Origin: Adhaeribacter aquaticus DSM 16391
GTDB taxonomy: Bacteria > Bacteroidota > Bacteroidia > Cytophagales > Hymenobacteraceae
Length of the DNA: 64,000 nucleotides
Direction: 5' to 3'
Assembly (NCBI RefSeq): GCF_000473365.1
Contig: NZ_KI421517.1
Span: 4,352,296 to 4,416,295, forward strand
This document shows, in pieces, positions 1 through 8,866 of the stretch. The translations under genes and the position numbers were made by a program. A model generated the notes under the pieces. It was given only the letters and a program-made list of their open reading frames with translations, ran no database searches and was not told the origin of the DNA. Each line of letters opens with the position of its first letter. Positions within the stretch are counted from its first letter, which is position 1.

Positions 1-1031
1 ATCCCTAAGAAACCGCAGCGAAAACCGAAACCTAAGGCCACTGAGCTTTCTGGTTCCCAAACCAGGGAAGCATCATTTAGCTGCAATTTTTCCATTGCCG
101 ACCGTAGTTCTTCAAACTCACTGGTTTCTACCGGATAAATACCGGCGAAAACCATAGGCTTAACTTCCTCAAAACCCTGGATAGATTCTTTTGTTGGATT
201 TTCTACGGTAGTAATGGTATCCCCTACTTTTACTTCTTTGGCATTTTTAATACCTGAAATCAGGTAACCTACATTACCCGCCTCCATTTCATTGCGAGGC
301 TCCTGGTTTAGCTTTAATACGCCAATTTCATCGGCGTTATACACTTTATCAGTATTTACAAATTTAACTTTGTCGCCTTTTTTCAGCGTACCGTTCATAA
401 TCCGGAAGTAAACCTCTATACCGCGGTACGAGTTAAAAACCGAATCGAAGATAAGAGCTTGTAACGGAGCTTTAGGATCGCCTTTAGGAGCTGGGATACG
501 CTCGCAAATAGCATTTAATATATTTTCGATACCAATACCGGCTTTGCCGGAAGCATGAATAATATCACTTTTATCGCACCCAATTAAATCAATAATTTCG
601 TCGGAAACTTCTTCCGGCATGGAATGTGGTAAATCAATTTTATTTAAAACCGGAATAATTTCCAGGTCGTTTCCAATAGCTAAATATAAATTTGAAATAG
701 TCTGAGCCTCGATACCTTGTGAGGAATCTACAATTAAAAGGGCACCTTCACAAGCGGCAATAGACCGGGACACTTCATAAGAAAAGTCTACGTGGCCTGG
801 GGTATCAATCAGGTTTAGTATATAATCTTCGCCTTTATAATGATAAACCATCTGAATGGCGTGGCTCTTAATCGTGATACCGCGCTCCCGCTCCAGGTCC
901 ATGTTATCTAATAACTGATCCTGCATTTCACGCTCTGCAACCGTAGAGGTAAACTCCAACAAACGGTCAGCAAGCGTACTTTTTCCGTGGTCAATATGGG
1001 CAATTATACAAAAATTACGAATGTTCTTCAT
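1..1031 (-). CDS. lepA: Elongation factor 4 (LepA), 5' part; runs off the window
   Basis: This is a translational GTPase that acts on the ribosome and is proposed to back-translocate or remodel stalled elongation complexes. Reading the minus strand from the ATG at 1031 gives [19 protein letters not shown], which is the typical LepA start with its G1 loop. The G2/G3 region ([12 protein letters not shown], then DTPGHVDF) and the G4 motif NKIDLP follow. About 343 of the usual 600 or so residues are visible and the reading frame is open to the window edge, so the C-terminal LepA-specific domains are missing only because the window ends. A TAnnTTTG promoter box lies 19 bases upstream of the ATG. 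The identification is secure. Confidence 0.95.
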   Translation of the reverse strand, partial: MKNIRNFCIIAHIDHGKSTLADRLLEFTSTVAEREMQDQLLDNMDLERERGITIKSHAIQMVYHYKGEDYILNLIDTPGHVDFSYEVSRSIAACEGALLIVDSSQGIEAQTISNLYLAIGNDLEIIPVLNKIDLPHSMPEEVSDEIIDLIGCDKSDIIHASGKAGIGIENILNAICERIPAPKGDPKAPLQALIFDSVFNSYRGIEVYFRIMNGTLKKGDKVKFVNTDKVYNADEIGVLKLNQEPRNEMEAGNVGYLISGIKNAKEVKVGDTITTVENPTKESIQGFEEVKPMVFAGIYPVETSEFEELRSAMEKLQLNDASLVWEPESSVALGFGFRCGFLG

Positions 1032-1050
1032 ACGTGCTTTAAACGAAGTA

Positions 1051-1058
1051 CAAAAGTA
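1051..1058 (-). promoter_or_regulatory. Candidate -7 promoter box for lepA
   Basis: The minus strand reads TACTTTTG, which fits the Bacteroidota sigma-A -7 consensus TAnnTTTG. It ends 19 bases before the lepA ATG. No clear TTG -33 element is visible at the usual spacing, so only the -7 element supports the call. Confidence 0.45.
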
Positions 1059-1142
1059 CAAATTTTATGTTGAAATATCTTGCTTTTAGAATTTGGAAAC
1101 CTGTAAATACTCTTCGTTTAAAGATTTTATTAAATTCTAAAC

Positions 1143-2783
1143 CTAAATATGCCCATGATGTTCTGTTCCATCAACAGAAGCTTCGGATAGTAATTTTAAA
1201 AGTACCCCATTTGTCCAGCCAAAACCATCTTGCAACGCATATTCTCCCCCTCCTGCAGGTGCATGCGGATCCTCTACATTATATTTTTCTACCAGTTTAC
1301 CAGTAGCTTTATAAATTTCAATATTTAAGTGTATCCACCTTTCTTTGATACGGTTTGCCAGGCCAATAAAACCATAATGCCGGAGCCCCTGAATAGCCAT
1401 CCATTGGAGCGCTGCCCAACCATTTGGGGCATCCCATTGTTCGTGGGTGTGATTTAAAGTGATAACCAATCCACCTGGCTTTAAGAAGTCATTGTTTAAC
1501 CTTTCAGCTACGCACTCGGCTTGTTTAGGTAAGGCAATGTTAAAATACAATGGGTAAACTGCCGCCAAGGTTAATGCCGATGTATGATGATGCGTCTTAA
1601 AATTATAGTCCATAAAAAAACGCAGCTTGGGGCTCCAGCAGTATTTTAAAATAGCCCGTTTTCTTTTGGTCGCTTTCTCTTTAAAAAACTCTGCTTCCTC
1701 ATCGTCTCCGTTTAAGGTAGCTACATGAGATAAGGTACACTCCATGTAATAAACCAAACAATTTAAATCTACCGGAATTAAATCGCAGGTATGTATAGTT
1801 TCCATTGTTTTTCCGTCTGCAAACCACCGGCTGGTAAAATCCCAACCCGATTCTGCTCCGGCCCGGATATTCCGATACAAGTCTTCCGGATTCTGCGGAC
1901 TAAACCGGGACGTGGCTATATCTTCTATATAGGACTCCGGTCTAGGTTCAGCACAATCATCATAGAAACGGTTTAGTATAGACCCATCCGGTAACCTGAC
2001 TACCCGTCGGTAACAAATATTTTTTTCGTTTAGACTGTCGGCACCGTCCATCCAAAATTCATATTCTTTTCTTAAAGCCGGACCATACGTTTTATAAACT
2101 CCTTCCCCTTTTATTTCACATAACAACTTTAACATTAAGGCATAAAAAGGTGGTTGTGAACGGCTTTTGTAGTAACTCCGGTTACCGTTAGGTATATGCC
2201 CCACCGTGTATATGAGGTAGGTAAAATTATCCACCATTTGTTCAATTAGCTCTATCTCCCCATCTTCCTGTAAACCTAACATGGTAAAATAACTATCCCA
2301 GTAATAAATTTCCCGAAAACGCCCCCCTGGCACCACATAAGGATAAGGCAAATGTATACGCGAACTAAAATCGTTAACAACCGGACGGGTTAAAATAGGC
2401 CAGAGCTTTTTAATATGCTCCGTAACTGAAAGATTAGAATCAGAGGTAAAATTAGTACCTGGTTCGGCAGGCAGCTTAAAATTACGCAGCACAAATTCCT
2501 TTAAATCAAAATCCGGATGATCTTTCTCGGCTTCATAAGCCTCCATAATAATTTCCGGCTCCAGCACCGGAATACAATCCGGGAAGGTTTTAGAATCTGC
2601 GAATATGGCTTTAAGCTGAACAGCCTTAAATAATTCTCCGAATTGGATTTCTGGTCGTACCTCCCCTGTTTCAGAAAGATACTGAAACAGAAAGGACAAA
2701 CTTATTGGGAAAAGCCAAATCAGGTTCTCAATAATTTCTTTATCTAAAAAATCTTTAATTAACAACTGAAGCAAATCAGACAT
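1143..2783 (-). CDS. treF: Alpha,alpha-trehalase, GH37 family, cytoplasmic
   Basis: The enzyme hydrolyses trehalose to two glucose molecules. The 546-residue protein carries both GH37 signatures: PGGRFREIYYWDSY in the first half (about residue 150) and QWDAPNGWA near the C-terminus (about residue 450). The ESGWDFTSRW segment near residue 313 holds the family's catalytic acid Asp, and the GGGEYALQDGFGWTNG stretch near the end holds the catalytic Glu region. The N-terminus has no signal peptide, so it resembles the cytoplasmic TreF form rather than periplasmic TreA. It is divergent from the mutase gene across a 231-bp gap. No other trehalose gene lies nearby, so a role in using internal or imported trehalose is inference. 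Confidence 0.92.
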   Translation of the reverse strand: MSDLLQLLIKDFLDKEIIENLIWLFPISLSFLFQYLSETGEVRPEIQFGELFKAVQLKAIFADSKTFPDCIPVLEPEIIMEAYEAEKDHPDFDLKEFVLRNFKLPAEPGTNFTSDSNLSVTEHIKKLWPILTRPVVNDFSSRIHLPYPYVVPGGRFREIYYWDSYFTMLGLQEDGEIELIEQMVDNFTYLIYTVGHIPNGNRSYYKSRSQPPFYALMLKLLCEIKGEGVYKTYGPALRKEYEFWMDGADSLNEKNICYRRVVRLPDGSILNRFYDDCAEPRPESYIEDIATSRFSPQNPEDLYRNIRAGAESGWDFTSRWFADGKTMETIHTCDLIPVDLNCLVYYMECTLSHVATLNGDDEEAEFFKEKATKRKRAILKYCWSPKLRFFMDYNFKTHHHTSALTLAAVYPLYFNIALPKQAECVAERLNNDFLKPGGLVITLNHTHEQWDAPNGWAALQWMAIQGLRHYGFIGLANRIKERWIHLNIEIYKATGKLVEKYNVEDPHAPAGGGEYALQDGFGWTNGVLLKLLSEASVDGTEHHGHI

Positions 2784-3014
2784 AAGTTTATGGTAGTTCC
2801 TAAAATTTTGTATTGTTTTACGGTGTTCTGGATAGGAAGTAAATTTTCCTCTCTTCTTTTTATTATAAAAGGTAATCCAAATACCCGAATACCGAAATAT
2901 CTATATATTATTTTACCGCTTAAGGTTACGCTGAATGGATAATTCCTAATAATTATACCTAGTTATTTTCTGTACCTTCGTTATTTAAACAAAAGGTGCT
3001 TTTATATTATAACC

Positions 3015-6000
3015 ATGCTGCCAACCTCGACAGAAATATATAAACCCAAAAATCACATCCGGATAGTAACCGCTGCTTCTTTATTTGATGGGCACGATGC
3101 TGCTATTAATATTATGCGCCGGATTATCCAGGCTTCCGGGGCCGAAGTGATTCACTTGGGCCACAACCGCTCGGTGATGGAAATTGTAGACTGTGCCATT
3201 CAGGAAGACGTGCAGGCCATTGCTTTGACCTCGTACCAAGGCGGCCATTTGGAATACTTTAAATACATGTACGATTTATTGCAGGAGCGCGGCTGCGGAC
3301 ATATTCAGATATTTGGCGGCGGCGGAGGTGTAATTCTTCCCTCTGAAATTGAAGAACTCCACCGCTACGGCATTGCCCGCATTTATTCTCCCGACGACGG
3401 CCGTGCCATGGGATTACAAGGTATGATAAATGACATGTTGCAACGCTGTGACTTTCCTACCGGCCAAAACTTGAACGGCGAAGTAAACCACATTAAAGCA
3501 AAAGATGCCAAATCTATAGCCCGCCTAATTTCCGCCGCCGAAAACTTCCCTGCTGAATACGAGAAAATAAAAGCGCAGCTTATTTCTTTATCTGATCAAG
3601 GAACATCAGATATTAATTATAGAAATACTCCGGTCTTGGGTATTACCGGCACTGGCGGCGCGGGTAAATCGAGTTTAGTAGATGAACTGGTGCGCCGGTT
3701 TTTAGCTGATTTTCCGGATAAAACCATTGCCATTATTTCGGTAGACCCTTCTAAACGTAAAACAGGCGGAGCTTTGCTAGGCGACAGAATCCGGATGAAT
3801 GCGATTAGCAACGAGCGGGTTTATATGCGTTCGCTGGCAACGCGGCAAAGCAACCTGGCTTTAAGCAAATATGTGCAGGATGCGGTAGATATTGTAAAGG
3901 CCGCCAGTTTTGATTTGATCATCCTGGAAACGTCGGGCATCGGCCAATCGGATACGGAAATTATTGAGCATTCGGATATGAGTTTGTACGTGATGACGCC
4001 GGAATACGGAGCCGCCACGCAACTTGAAAAGATCGATATGCTGGATTTTGCCGATGTTATTGCCCTGAATAAATTTGACAAACGTGGCGCCCTGGATGCC
4101 ATACGCGATGTAAAAAAACAATACAAGCGCAACCACCAGCTTTGGGACACCCCCGACGATCAGGTACCGGTCTTCGGCACCATTGCTTCCCAGTTCAACG
4201 ACCCGGGCATGAACCAGTTGTACAAGGCGGTAATGCTGAAGTTATCCGGAAAAACCGGGGTAATATTTGATTCGCAACTATTGGCTACCGGCGAAATGTC
4301 GGAGAAAGTATATATCATTCCGCCCAGCCGCACCCGTTATTTATCAGAAATTTCCGAAACCAACCGCAACTACGATAAATGGGTAGAAAAACAAGCTGAT
4401 ATTGCCCAGAAGCTCTACGGCATTCAGAAATCAAAGGAAGCCATACTGGCCTTAAACATAGAAGATAAGGACCGGCTGATTAAACAATTGGACCAGGCTT
4501 TTACCGAACTGGAACTGCAACTGGATGGGCAAAATAAAAAGCTGCTGGAACGCTGGCCGGAAAAAGTACAATCGTACAAAAATGAAGATTTTATTTTTAA
4601 GGTGCGCGATAAGGAACTGCGGATTAAAACCTATACCAAATCCTTATCACAGCTCGATATCCCTAAAATTTCCCTCCCCCGCTACGAAGCCTGGGGCGAT
4701 TTATTAAAGTGGAATCTCCAGGAAAATGTACCCGGCGAGTTCCCGTACACGTCCGGCGTATTCCCGTTTAAGCGCGAAGGTGAAGACCCAACCAGGATGT
4801 TTGCCGGCGAAGGCGGCCCGGAACGCACGAACCGCCGCTTCCACTACGTGAGCTTAGGCATGCCTGCCAAACGCTTATCTACGGCTTTCGATTCGGTTAC
4901 ACTTTACGGCGAAGACCCGGATTTTCGACCGGATATTTACGGTAAAATTGGCAATTCCGGCGTATCGGTTTGCTGTTTAGATGATGCCAAAAAGTTGTAC
5001 TCCGGCTTTAACCTCGCCGACCCGAAAACTTCTGTTTCCATGACCATCAACGGTCCGGCTGCTGTATTAACGGCTTTCTTCATGAACGCCGCCATTGACC
5101 AACAGTGCGAAATTTATGTTAAACAGAACAATCTAGAGGAAGAAGTAAACCAGAAGATTGAAGAAATATTTCGGGCCAAAGGTCAGGAACGGCCGCGCTA
5201 CCAAGGCGAATTGCCTGAAGGTAACGATGGTTTGGGTTTAATGTTTTTGGGTGTAACTGGGGACCAGGTGTTGCCAAAAGACCTTTACGAAGAAATTAAA
5301 GCTAAAACCTTAGCTGCTGTTCGGGGTACCGTACAGGCCGATATTTTAAAAGAAGACCAGGCGCAGAATACCTGTATTTTCAGTACCGAATTTTCGTTAC
5401 GCTTAATGGGCGATGTACAGCAATACTTCATCGACCAGAAGGTACGCAACTTCTATTCGGTTTCTATATCGGGTTACCACATTGCCGAAGCGGGCGCCAA
5501 CCCGATTTCGCAATTAGCCTTTACCCTAGCTAATGGCTTTACCTTTGTGGAATATTATGTGAGTCGCGGTATGGATATTAATGCCTTCGCCCCTAATCTT
5601 TCATTCTTCTTCTCCAACGGCATCGACCCGGAATACGCAGTAATTGGCCGGGTGGCCCGTCGTATTTGGGCCAAAGCCATGAAGCTGAAATACGGGGCTA
5701 ACGCGCGCTCCCAGATGTTGAAGTACCATATTCAAACTTCAGGCCGCTCGCTGCACGCCCAGGAAATTGATTTTAACGATATCCGTACCACGCTGCAAGC
5801 CTTGTATGCTATTTACGACAACTGTAATTCGCTACATACTAATGCTTACGACGAGGCCATTACCACGCCAACCGAAGATTCCGTCCGCCGGGCAATGGCC
5901 ATTCAACTAATCATAAACCGGGAGCTGGGCTTAGCTAAAAACGAAAACCCACTGCAAGGATCTTTTATTATAGAAGAACTGACCAATTTAGTAGAGGAAG

Positions 6001-6422
6001 CTGTTTTACTAGAATTTGACCGGATTACTGAACGTGGAGGTGTATTAGGTGCGATGGAAACTATGTATCAACGTGGCAAGATTCAAGAAGAAAGCTTGTA
6101 CTACGAAACCCTCAAGCATACTGGCGAATACCCGATTATTGGGGTAAATACGTTCTTAAGCAGCAAGGGATCACCTACCGTTATTCCGGATGAGGTCATC
6201 CGGGCAACTGAAGGAGAAAAGCAATACCAGATTTCCATGCTCCAAAATTTACAAGCCCGCCATGCCAATGCTACAGAGGAAGTTATAAATAACTTACAAC
6301 AGGTAGCTATTAGTAACGGTAATATTTTTGAGGCTTTAATGGAGGTGGTAAAATATTGCTCACTGGGTCAGATTACACATGCATTATTTGAAGTAGGCGG
6401 GCAGTACAGAAGAAATATGTAA
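3015..6422 (+). CDS. icmF: Fused B12-dependent acyl-CoA mutase with MeaB-like GTPase (IcmF type)
   Basis: IcmF-type enzymes interconvert isobutyryl-CoA and n-butyryl-CoA, and in some cases related branched acyl-CoAs, with adenosylcobalamin. The 1135-residue chain shows the IcmF order. First comes a B12-binding domain with DGHDAA at residues 25-30 (cobalt-ligand His27), SYQGGH and a Gly-rich GGGGG loop. Next is a MeaB-like G-protein chaperone with Walker [10 protein letters not shown] at about 211-219 and NKFD near residue 350. Last is the mutase TIM barrel from about residue 560. Ordinary methylmalonyl-CoA mutase is two chains with a separate MeaB, so the fusion is diagnostic. Substrate preference cannot be settled by eye. 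It stands alone, with no acyl-CoA dehydrogenase or epimerase beside it. Confidence 0.9.
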   Translation: MLPTSTEIYKPKNHIRIVTAASLFDGHDAAINIMRRIIQASGAEVIHLGHNRSVMEIVDCAIQEDVQAIALTSYQGGHLEYFKYMYDLLQERGCGHIQIFGGGGGVILPSEIEELHRYGIARIYSPDDGRAMGLQGMINDMLQRCDFPTGQNLNGEVNHIKAKDAKSIARLISAAENFPAEYEKIKAQLISLSDQGTSDINYRNTPVLGITGTGGAGKSSLVDELVRRFLADFPDKTIAIISVDPSKRKTGGALLGDRIRMNAISNERVYMRSLATRQSNLALSKYVQDAVDIVKAASFDLIILETSGIGQSDTEIIEHSDMSLYVMTPEYGAATQLEKIDMLDFADVIALNKFDKRGALDAIRDVKKQYKRNHQLWDTPDDQVPVFGTIASQFNDPGMNQLYKAVMLKLSGKTGVIFDSQLLATGEMSEKVYIIPPSRTRYLSEISETNRNYDKWVEKQADIAQKLYGIQKSKEAILALNIEDKDRLIKQLDQAFTELELQLDGQNKKLLERWPEKVQSYKNEDFIFKVRDKELRIKTYTKSLSQLDIPKISLPRYEAWGDLLKWNLQENVPGEFPYTSGVFPFKREGEDPTRMFAGEGGPERTNRRFHYVSLGMPAKRLSTAFDSVTLYGEDPDFRPDIYGKIGNSGVSVCCLDDAKKLYSGFNLADPKTSVSMTINGPAAVLTAFFMNAAIDQQCEIYVKQNNLEEEVNQKIEEIFRAKGQERPRYQGELPEGNDGLGLMFLGVTGDQVLPKDLYEEIKAKTLAAVRGTVQADILKEDQAQNTCIFSTEFSLRLMGDVQQYFIDQKVRNFYSVSISGYHIAEAGANPISQLAFTLANGFTFVEYYVSRGMDINAFAPNLSFFFSNGIDPEYAVIGRVARRIWAKAMKLKYGANARSQMLKYHIQTSGRSLHAQEIDFNDIRTTLQALYAIYDNCNSLHTNAYDEAITTPTEDSVRRAMAIQLIINRELGLAKNENPLQGSFIIEELTNLVEEAVLLEFDRITERGGVLGAMETMYQRGKIQEESLYYETLKHTGEYPIIGVNTFLSSKGSPTVIPDEVIRATEGEKQYQISMLQNLQARHANATEEVINNLQQVAISNGNIFEALMEVVKYCSLGQITHALFEVGGQYRRNM

Positions 6423-6607
6423 AATAACTTTAACTGGAGTTGCTTTTTTGGAATTTTTTAGTTAATTTTCAATACAAGCTCGTTCAAATGCTGATATATT
6501 AAATTAATTTTAATAAAAATCTTTAAAATTAACATTATAATAACATTTGAATATAACAATTTTAGGCTTTTAGCGTTTATTTAGTAAAAGATTTAACAGG
6601 TATTCCC

Positions 6608-6736
6608 ATGAAAAAGATCGCTACACTCTCCTCCATTCTGGTATTAGGCACACTAGGTTATTTTGTTAAAGTTTGGGTAACACCTGAAGACATCCAATTA
6701 AACTTACTTGATGAAGATATTCATCTTTATTTATAG
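6608..6736 (+). CDS. Small hypothetical peptide, 42 aa, one hydrophobic segment
   Basis: An ATG at 6608 opens a 42-codon frame ending in TAG at 6736. It starts MKKIATLSSILVLGTLGYFV, which looks like an uncleaved signal anchor or signal peptide, and is followed by an acidic tail rich in Asp, Leu and Ile. A good intrinsic terminator begins 14 bases after the stop, which supports a real transcription unit. I do not recognise a family. It could be a secreted or membrane-anchored micropeptide, or the last piece of a decayed gene. Confidence 0.5.
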   Translation: MKKIATLSSILVLGTLGYFVKVWVTPEDIQLNLLDEDIHLYL

Positions 6737-6750
6737 AAACTATGATATTG

Positions 6751-6786
6751 CAAAAAAAGCCAATCCTGTAAGATTGGCTTTTTTTG
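6751..6786. terminator. Intrinsic terminator after the 42-aa peptide gene
   Basis: A perfect 15-bp inverted repeat (arms 6751-6765 and 6772-6786, loop CTGTAA) has a GCCAATC/GATTGGC core flanked by A7 and T7, so it can work on both strands. Confidence 0.8.
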
Positions 6787-7028
6787 TTACCTCTAATCTA
6801 AGAAAAGAACCTTAACTATAATTATGGCTTATTTACCTCCTGATGCTGTATTTATAAATTTATGAAAAGTCTACATTAAATACGTCATCAAAACTAAGTT
6901 GCTTAAATAGCGAGAGCCAACTATTCTTTTACCAGAACTCCAAAACAACCTGAACATTGTTGGCTAACATTTTTACTTTAAGCACTTAATAACAAGGTAT
7001 TTAAAAGATTTTAAATCCTTACAAGTAC

Positions 7029-7667
7029 CTAAACAAGCTCCTCTTTATTTAGTAAAAAGGCTTCTAAGTTTTCTTTCATATAATTTTTAATTCGGGGCCT
7101 TAATTGTTTTTCCATTACCTCCGGATCTAAAAGATCCAGGTTAAGCAGCTCAGAACTAACAAACTTTGAATTAAGAATATAATAAATAGTACCCAACATG
7201 CTGGATATGGTCATTTCAACATCTACCGCTTTAAAAGATTTATTCTGAATTCCTTCTTCTATGATTTCTCTTAATATTCCTATATTAGCTAAAACATTTT
7301 CTACTACAAAGTCGCTTAGTTCTGTGCGGCTTACAAGAGATATTTCCCGATGGATAATCCGGTAAAAACTATCGTTAAGGGTCAAACGATTTACATAAAT
7401 TTCAAAAGCAGTAGTTAATTTTTGCCACGAGGATATTTCTTGTTCTTTAACCACCAGCAACATTTGCCGCATGCCTTTAATTTTTCGTTCCAGTACAGCT
7501 TTTAATACCCCATTTTTAGAACCAAAGTAATAGTTTAGCATGGCCATATTTACTCCGGCTTCACTGGCCAGATACCGAGTCGAAGTACCTTCATATCCCA
7601 GTTCAGAAAATATCCTTTCAGCTACGTTCAGTATATTTTCTTTCTTATTTTCTTTTGTTCTTTCCAT
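7029..7667 (-). CDS. TetR/AcrR family transcriptional regulator
   Basis: This is a probable one-component repressor of 212 residues. The N-terminal 60 residues form a TetR helix-turn-helix: ILNVAERIFSELGYEGTSTR, then ASEAGVNMAMLNYYFGSKNG, where the YYFGSK signature marks the end of the recognition helix. The remainder is the variable all-helical ligand-binding and dimerisation domain. The ATG at 7667 gives a natural start. It is divergent from the FKBP gene over 332 bp, and no transporter or enzyme is next to it on the same strand, so its target and ligand cannot be named. Autoregulation in the divergent gap is common in the family but I saw no clear palindromic operator. Confidence 0.88.
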   Translation of the reverse strand: MERTKENKKENILNVAERIFSELGYEGTSTRYLASEAGVNMAMLNYYFGSKNGVLKAVLERKIKGMRQMLLVVKEQEISSWQKLTTAFEIYVNRLTLNDSFYRIIHREISLVSRTELSDFVVENVLANIGILREIIEEGIQNKSFKAVDVEMTISSMLGTIYYILNSKFVSSELLNLDLLDPEVMEKQLRPRIKNYMKENLEAFLLNKEELV

Positions 7668-7999
7668 CGTACAGCTTTAAAGTGCCGTTAAGTATATCCT
7701 CAAATTCTTTATACATCAAAGGGACTTGACTTTATATGTATCCCTTTAGGCTAACAAATGTTTTAAAAATTTAAAATTAGCAGAACTTCAGATACCTAGT
7801 TAGTTTAGTATAACATTATAATGCTAAGTAATTGACAGACTTTATTTTAATTTAAACTTAAATGAGGTAATAAAGTAAAAGGAATAATTCTTTAAAGTAA
7901 CTCCTGAAAAGTGTTTTCGTTCAGGAAGTAAAAGTGTAGCTTTGTGCCACTTTTTAATAAAACTAACAGCGCACTTACCCGTGCATAACTTTAATTAAA
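7668..7999. other. Divergent intergenic region between tetR-like and FKBP genes
   Basis: The 332-bp AT-rich gap holds the promoters of both flanking genes. The only element I can support is the TAGCTTTG box at 7937-7944. No open frame or RNA gene is visible. Confidence 0.5.
7937..7944 (+). promoter_or_regulatory. Candidate -7 promoter box for the FKBP gene
   Basis: TAGCTTTG matches TAnnTTTG exactly and lies 55 bases before the ATG at 8000. A TTTTCG stretch about 17 bases upstream is a weak -33 candidate. Confidence 0.45.
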
Positions 8000-8623
8000 A
8001 TGAGCTTCAACAGCACCCAAGAAAAAATCAGTTATATAATTGGCCGGGATATTGCCAATAATTTGCTTAAGCAAGGTATTGAAGTAGAAACTACTAACTT
8101 TTTTAAAGGTTTTCAGGAAGTATTAAATAATACTAACTCCTCTTTATCCCAGGAAGAAGTTCAGTCCGCCATGATGGAGCTGCAACAATTAATGCAAGCT
8201 CGTCAGGCCGAAACTGCCGGCCGTGCAGGCGAAATCAATAAAGCAGAAGGAGAAGCCTTCCTGGCTGAAAATAAAAATAAAGAAGGTGTTGTTACGTTGC
8301 CAAGCGGTTTACAGTACCAGGTACTAAGAGAAGGAAACGGAGCTACTCCTGGCCGTACTGATAAGGTTACCACTCATTACCACGGTACTTTAATAGATGG
8401 TACTGTTTTCGATAGTTCCTATGACCGCGGCCAGCCAGCTACTTTTCCGGTAAATGGTGTTATTGCTGGTTGGACGGAAGCCCTTATGAAAATGCAGGAA
8501 GGTGCTAAATGGCGTTTGTTTTTACCTTCTAACCTGGCATACGGTGCACAGGGAGCTGGTGAAGATATTGGACCAAACTCCACTTTAATTTTTGATGTTG
8601 AATTACTTTCTGTTAATAAGTAA
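8000..8623 (+). CDS. FKBP-type peptidyl-prolyl cis-trans isomerase (FklB/Mip-like)
   Basis: The protein accelerates proline isomerisation during folding. Its 207 residues comprise an N-terminal helical dimerisation domain of the FKBP_N type (about 1-90, starting with the typical ISYIIGRDIANNLLKQG) and a C-terminal FKBP domain (about 95-205). That domain has VTTHYHGTLIDGTVFDSSYDRG and the conserved LPSNLAYGAQGAG flap. There is no signal peptide or lipobox, so a cytoplasmic FklB-like role is more likely than a surface Mip. It is monocistronic, with a promoter box upstream and a strong hairpin just after the stop. Confidence 0.92.
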   Translation: MSFNSTQEKISYIIGRDIANNLLKQGIEVETTNFFKGFQEVLNNTNSSLSQEEVQSAMMELQQLMQARQAETAGRAGEINKAEGEAFLAENKNKEGVVTLPSGLQYQVLREGNGATPGRTDKVTTHYHGTLIDGTVFDSSYDRGQPATFPVNGVIAGWTEALMKMQEGAKWRLFLPSNLAYGAQGAGEDIGPNSTLIFDVELLSVNK

Positions 8624-8630
8624 ATTCTTG

Positions 8631-8673
8631 AAGAAGCATAAAACTATATATCTGTTTTATGCTTCTTTTTTTT
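8631..8673 (+). terminator. Intrinsic terminator after the FKBP gene
   Basis: A 14-bp stem (8631-8644 with 8654-8667, loop of 9 bases) built on GAAGCATAAAAC/GTTTTATGCTTC is followed by a run of T on the plus strand. Confidence 0.8.
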
Positions 8674-8841
8674 GCCATAACATCTTCTTATTGTTAAAGA
8701 GGTTTTGTTCCGTTTTCACTAACGAAGCCTTAATTCTTGTTCTCTCTCCTTTCCACCCAATTTGTTTATCCTTTCCTGTTGTTTTTAACCCTGAATCCCG
8801 GTTTAAGGATTCTGAAACATGCAGGTATGCTTCTAATATTA

Positions 8842-8849
8842 TAAATTTG
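8842..8849 (+). promoter_or_regulatory. Candidate -7 promoter box for kup
   Basis: TAAATTTG fits TAnnTTTG and ends 17 bases before the ATG at 8867, which would give a very short leader. A -33 element is not obvious. Confidence 0.4.
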
Positions 8850-8866
8850 AGTAAACTTTTACTTTG

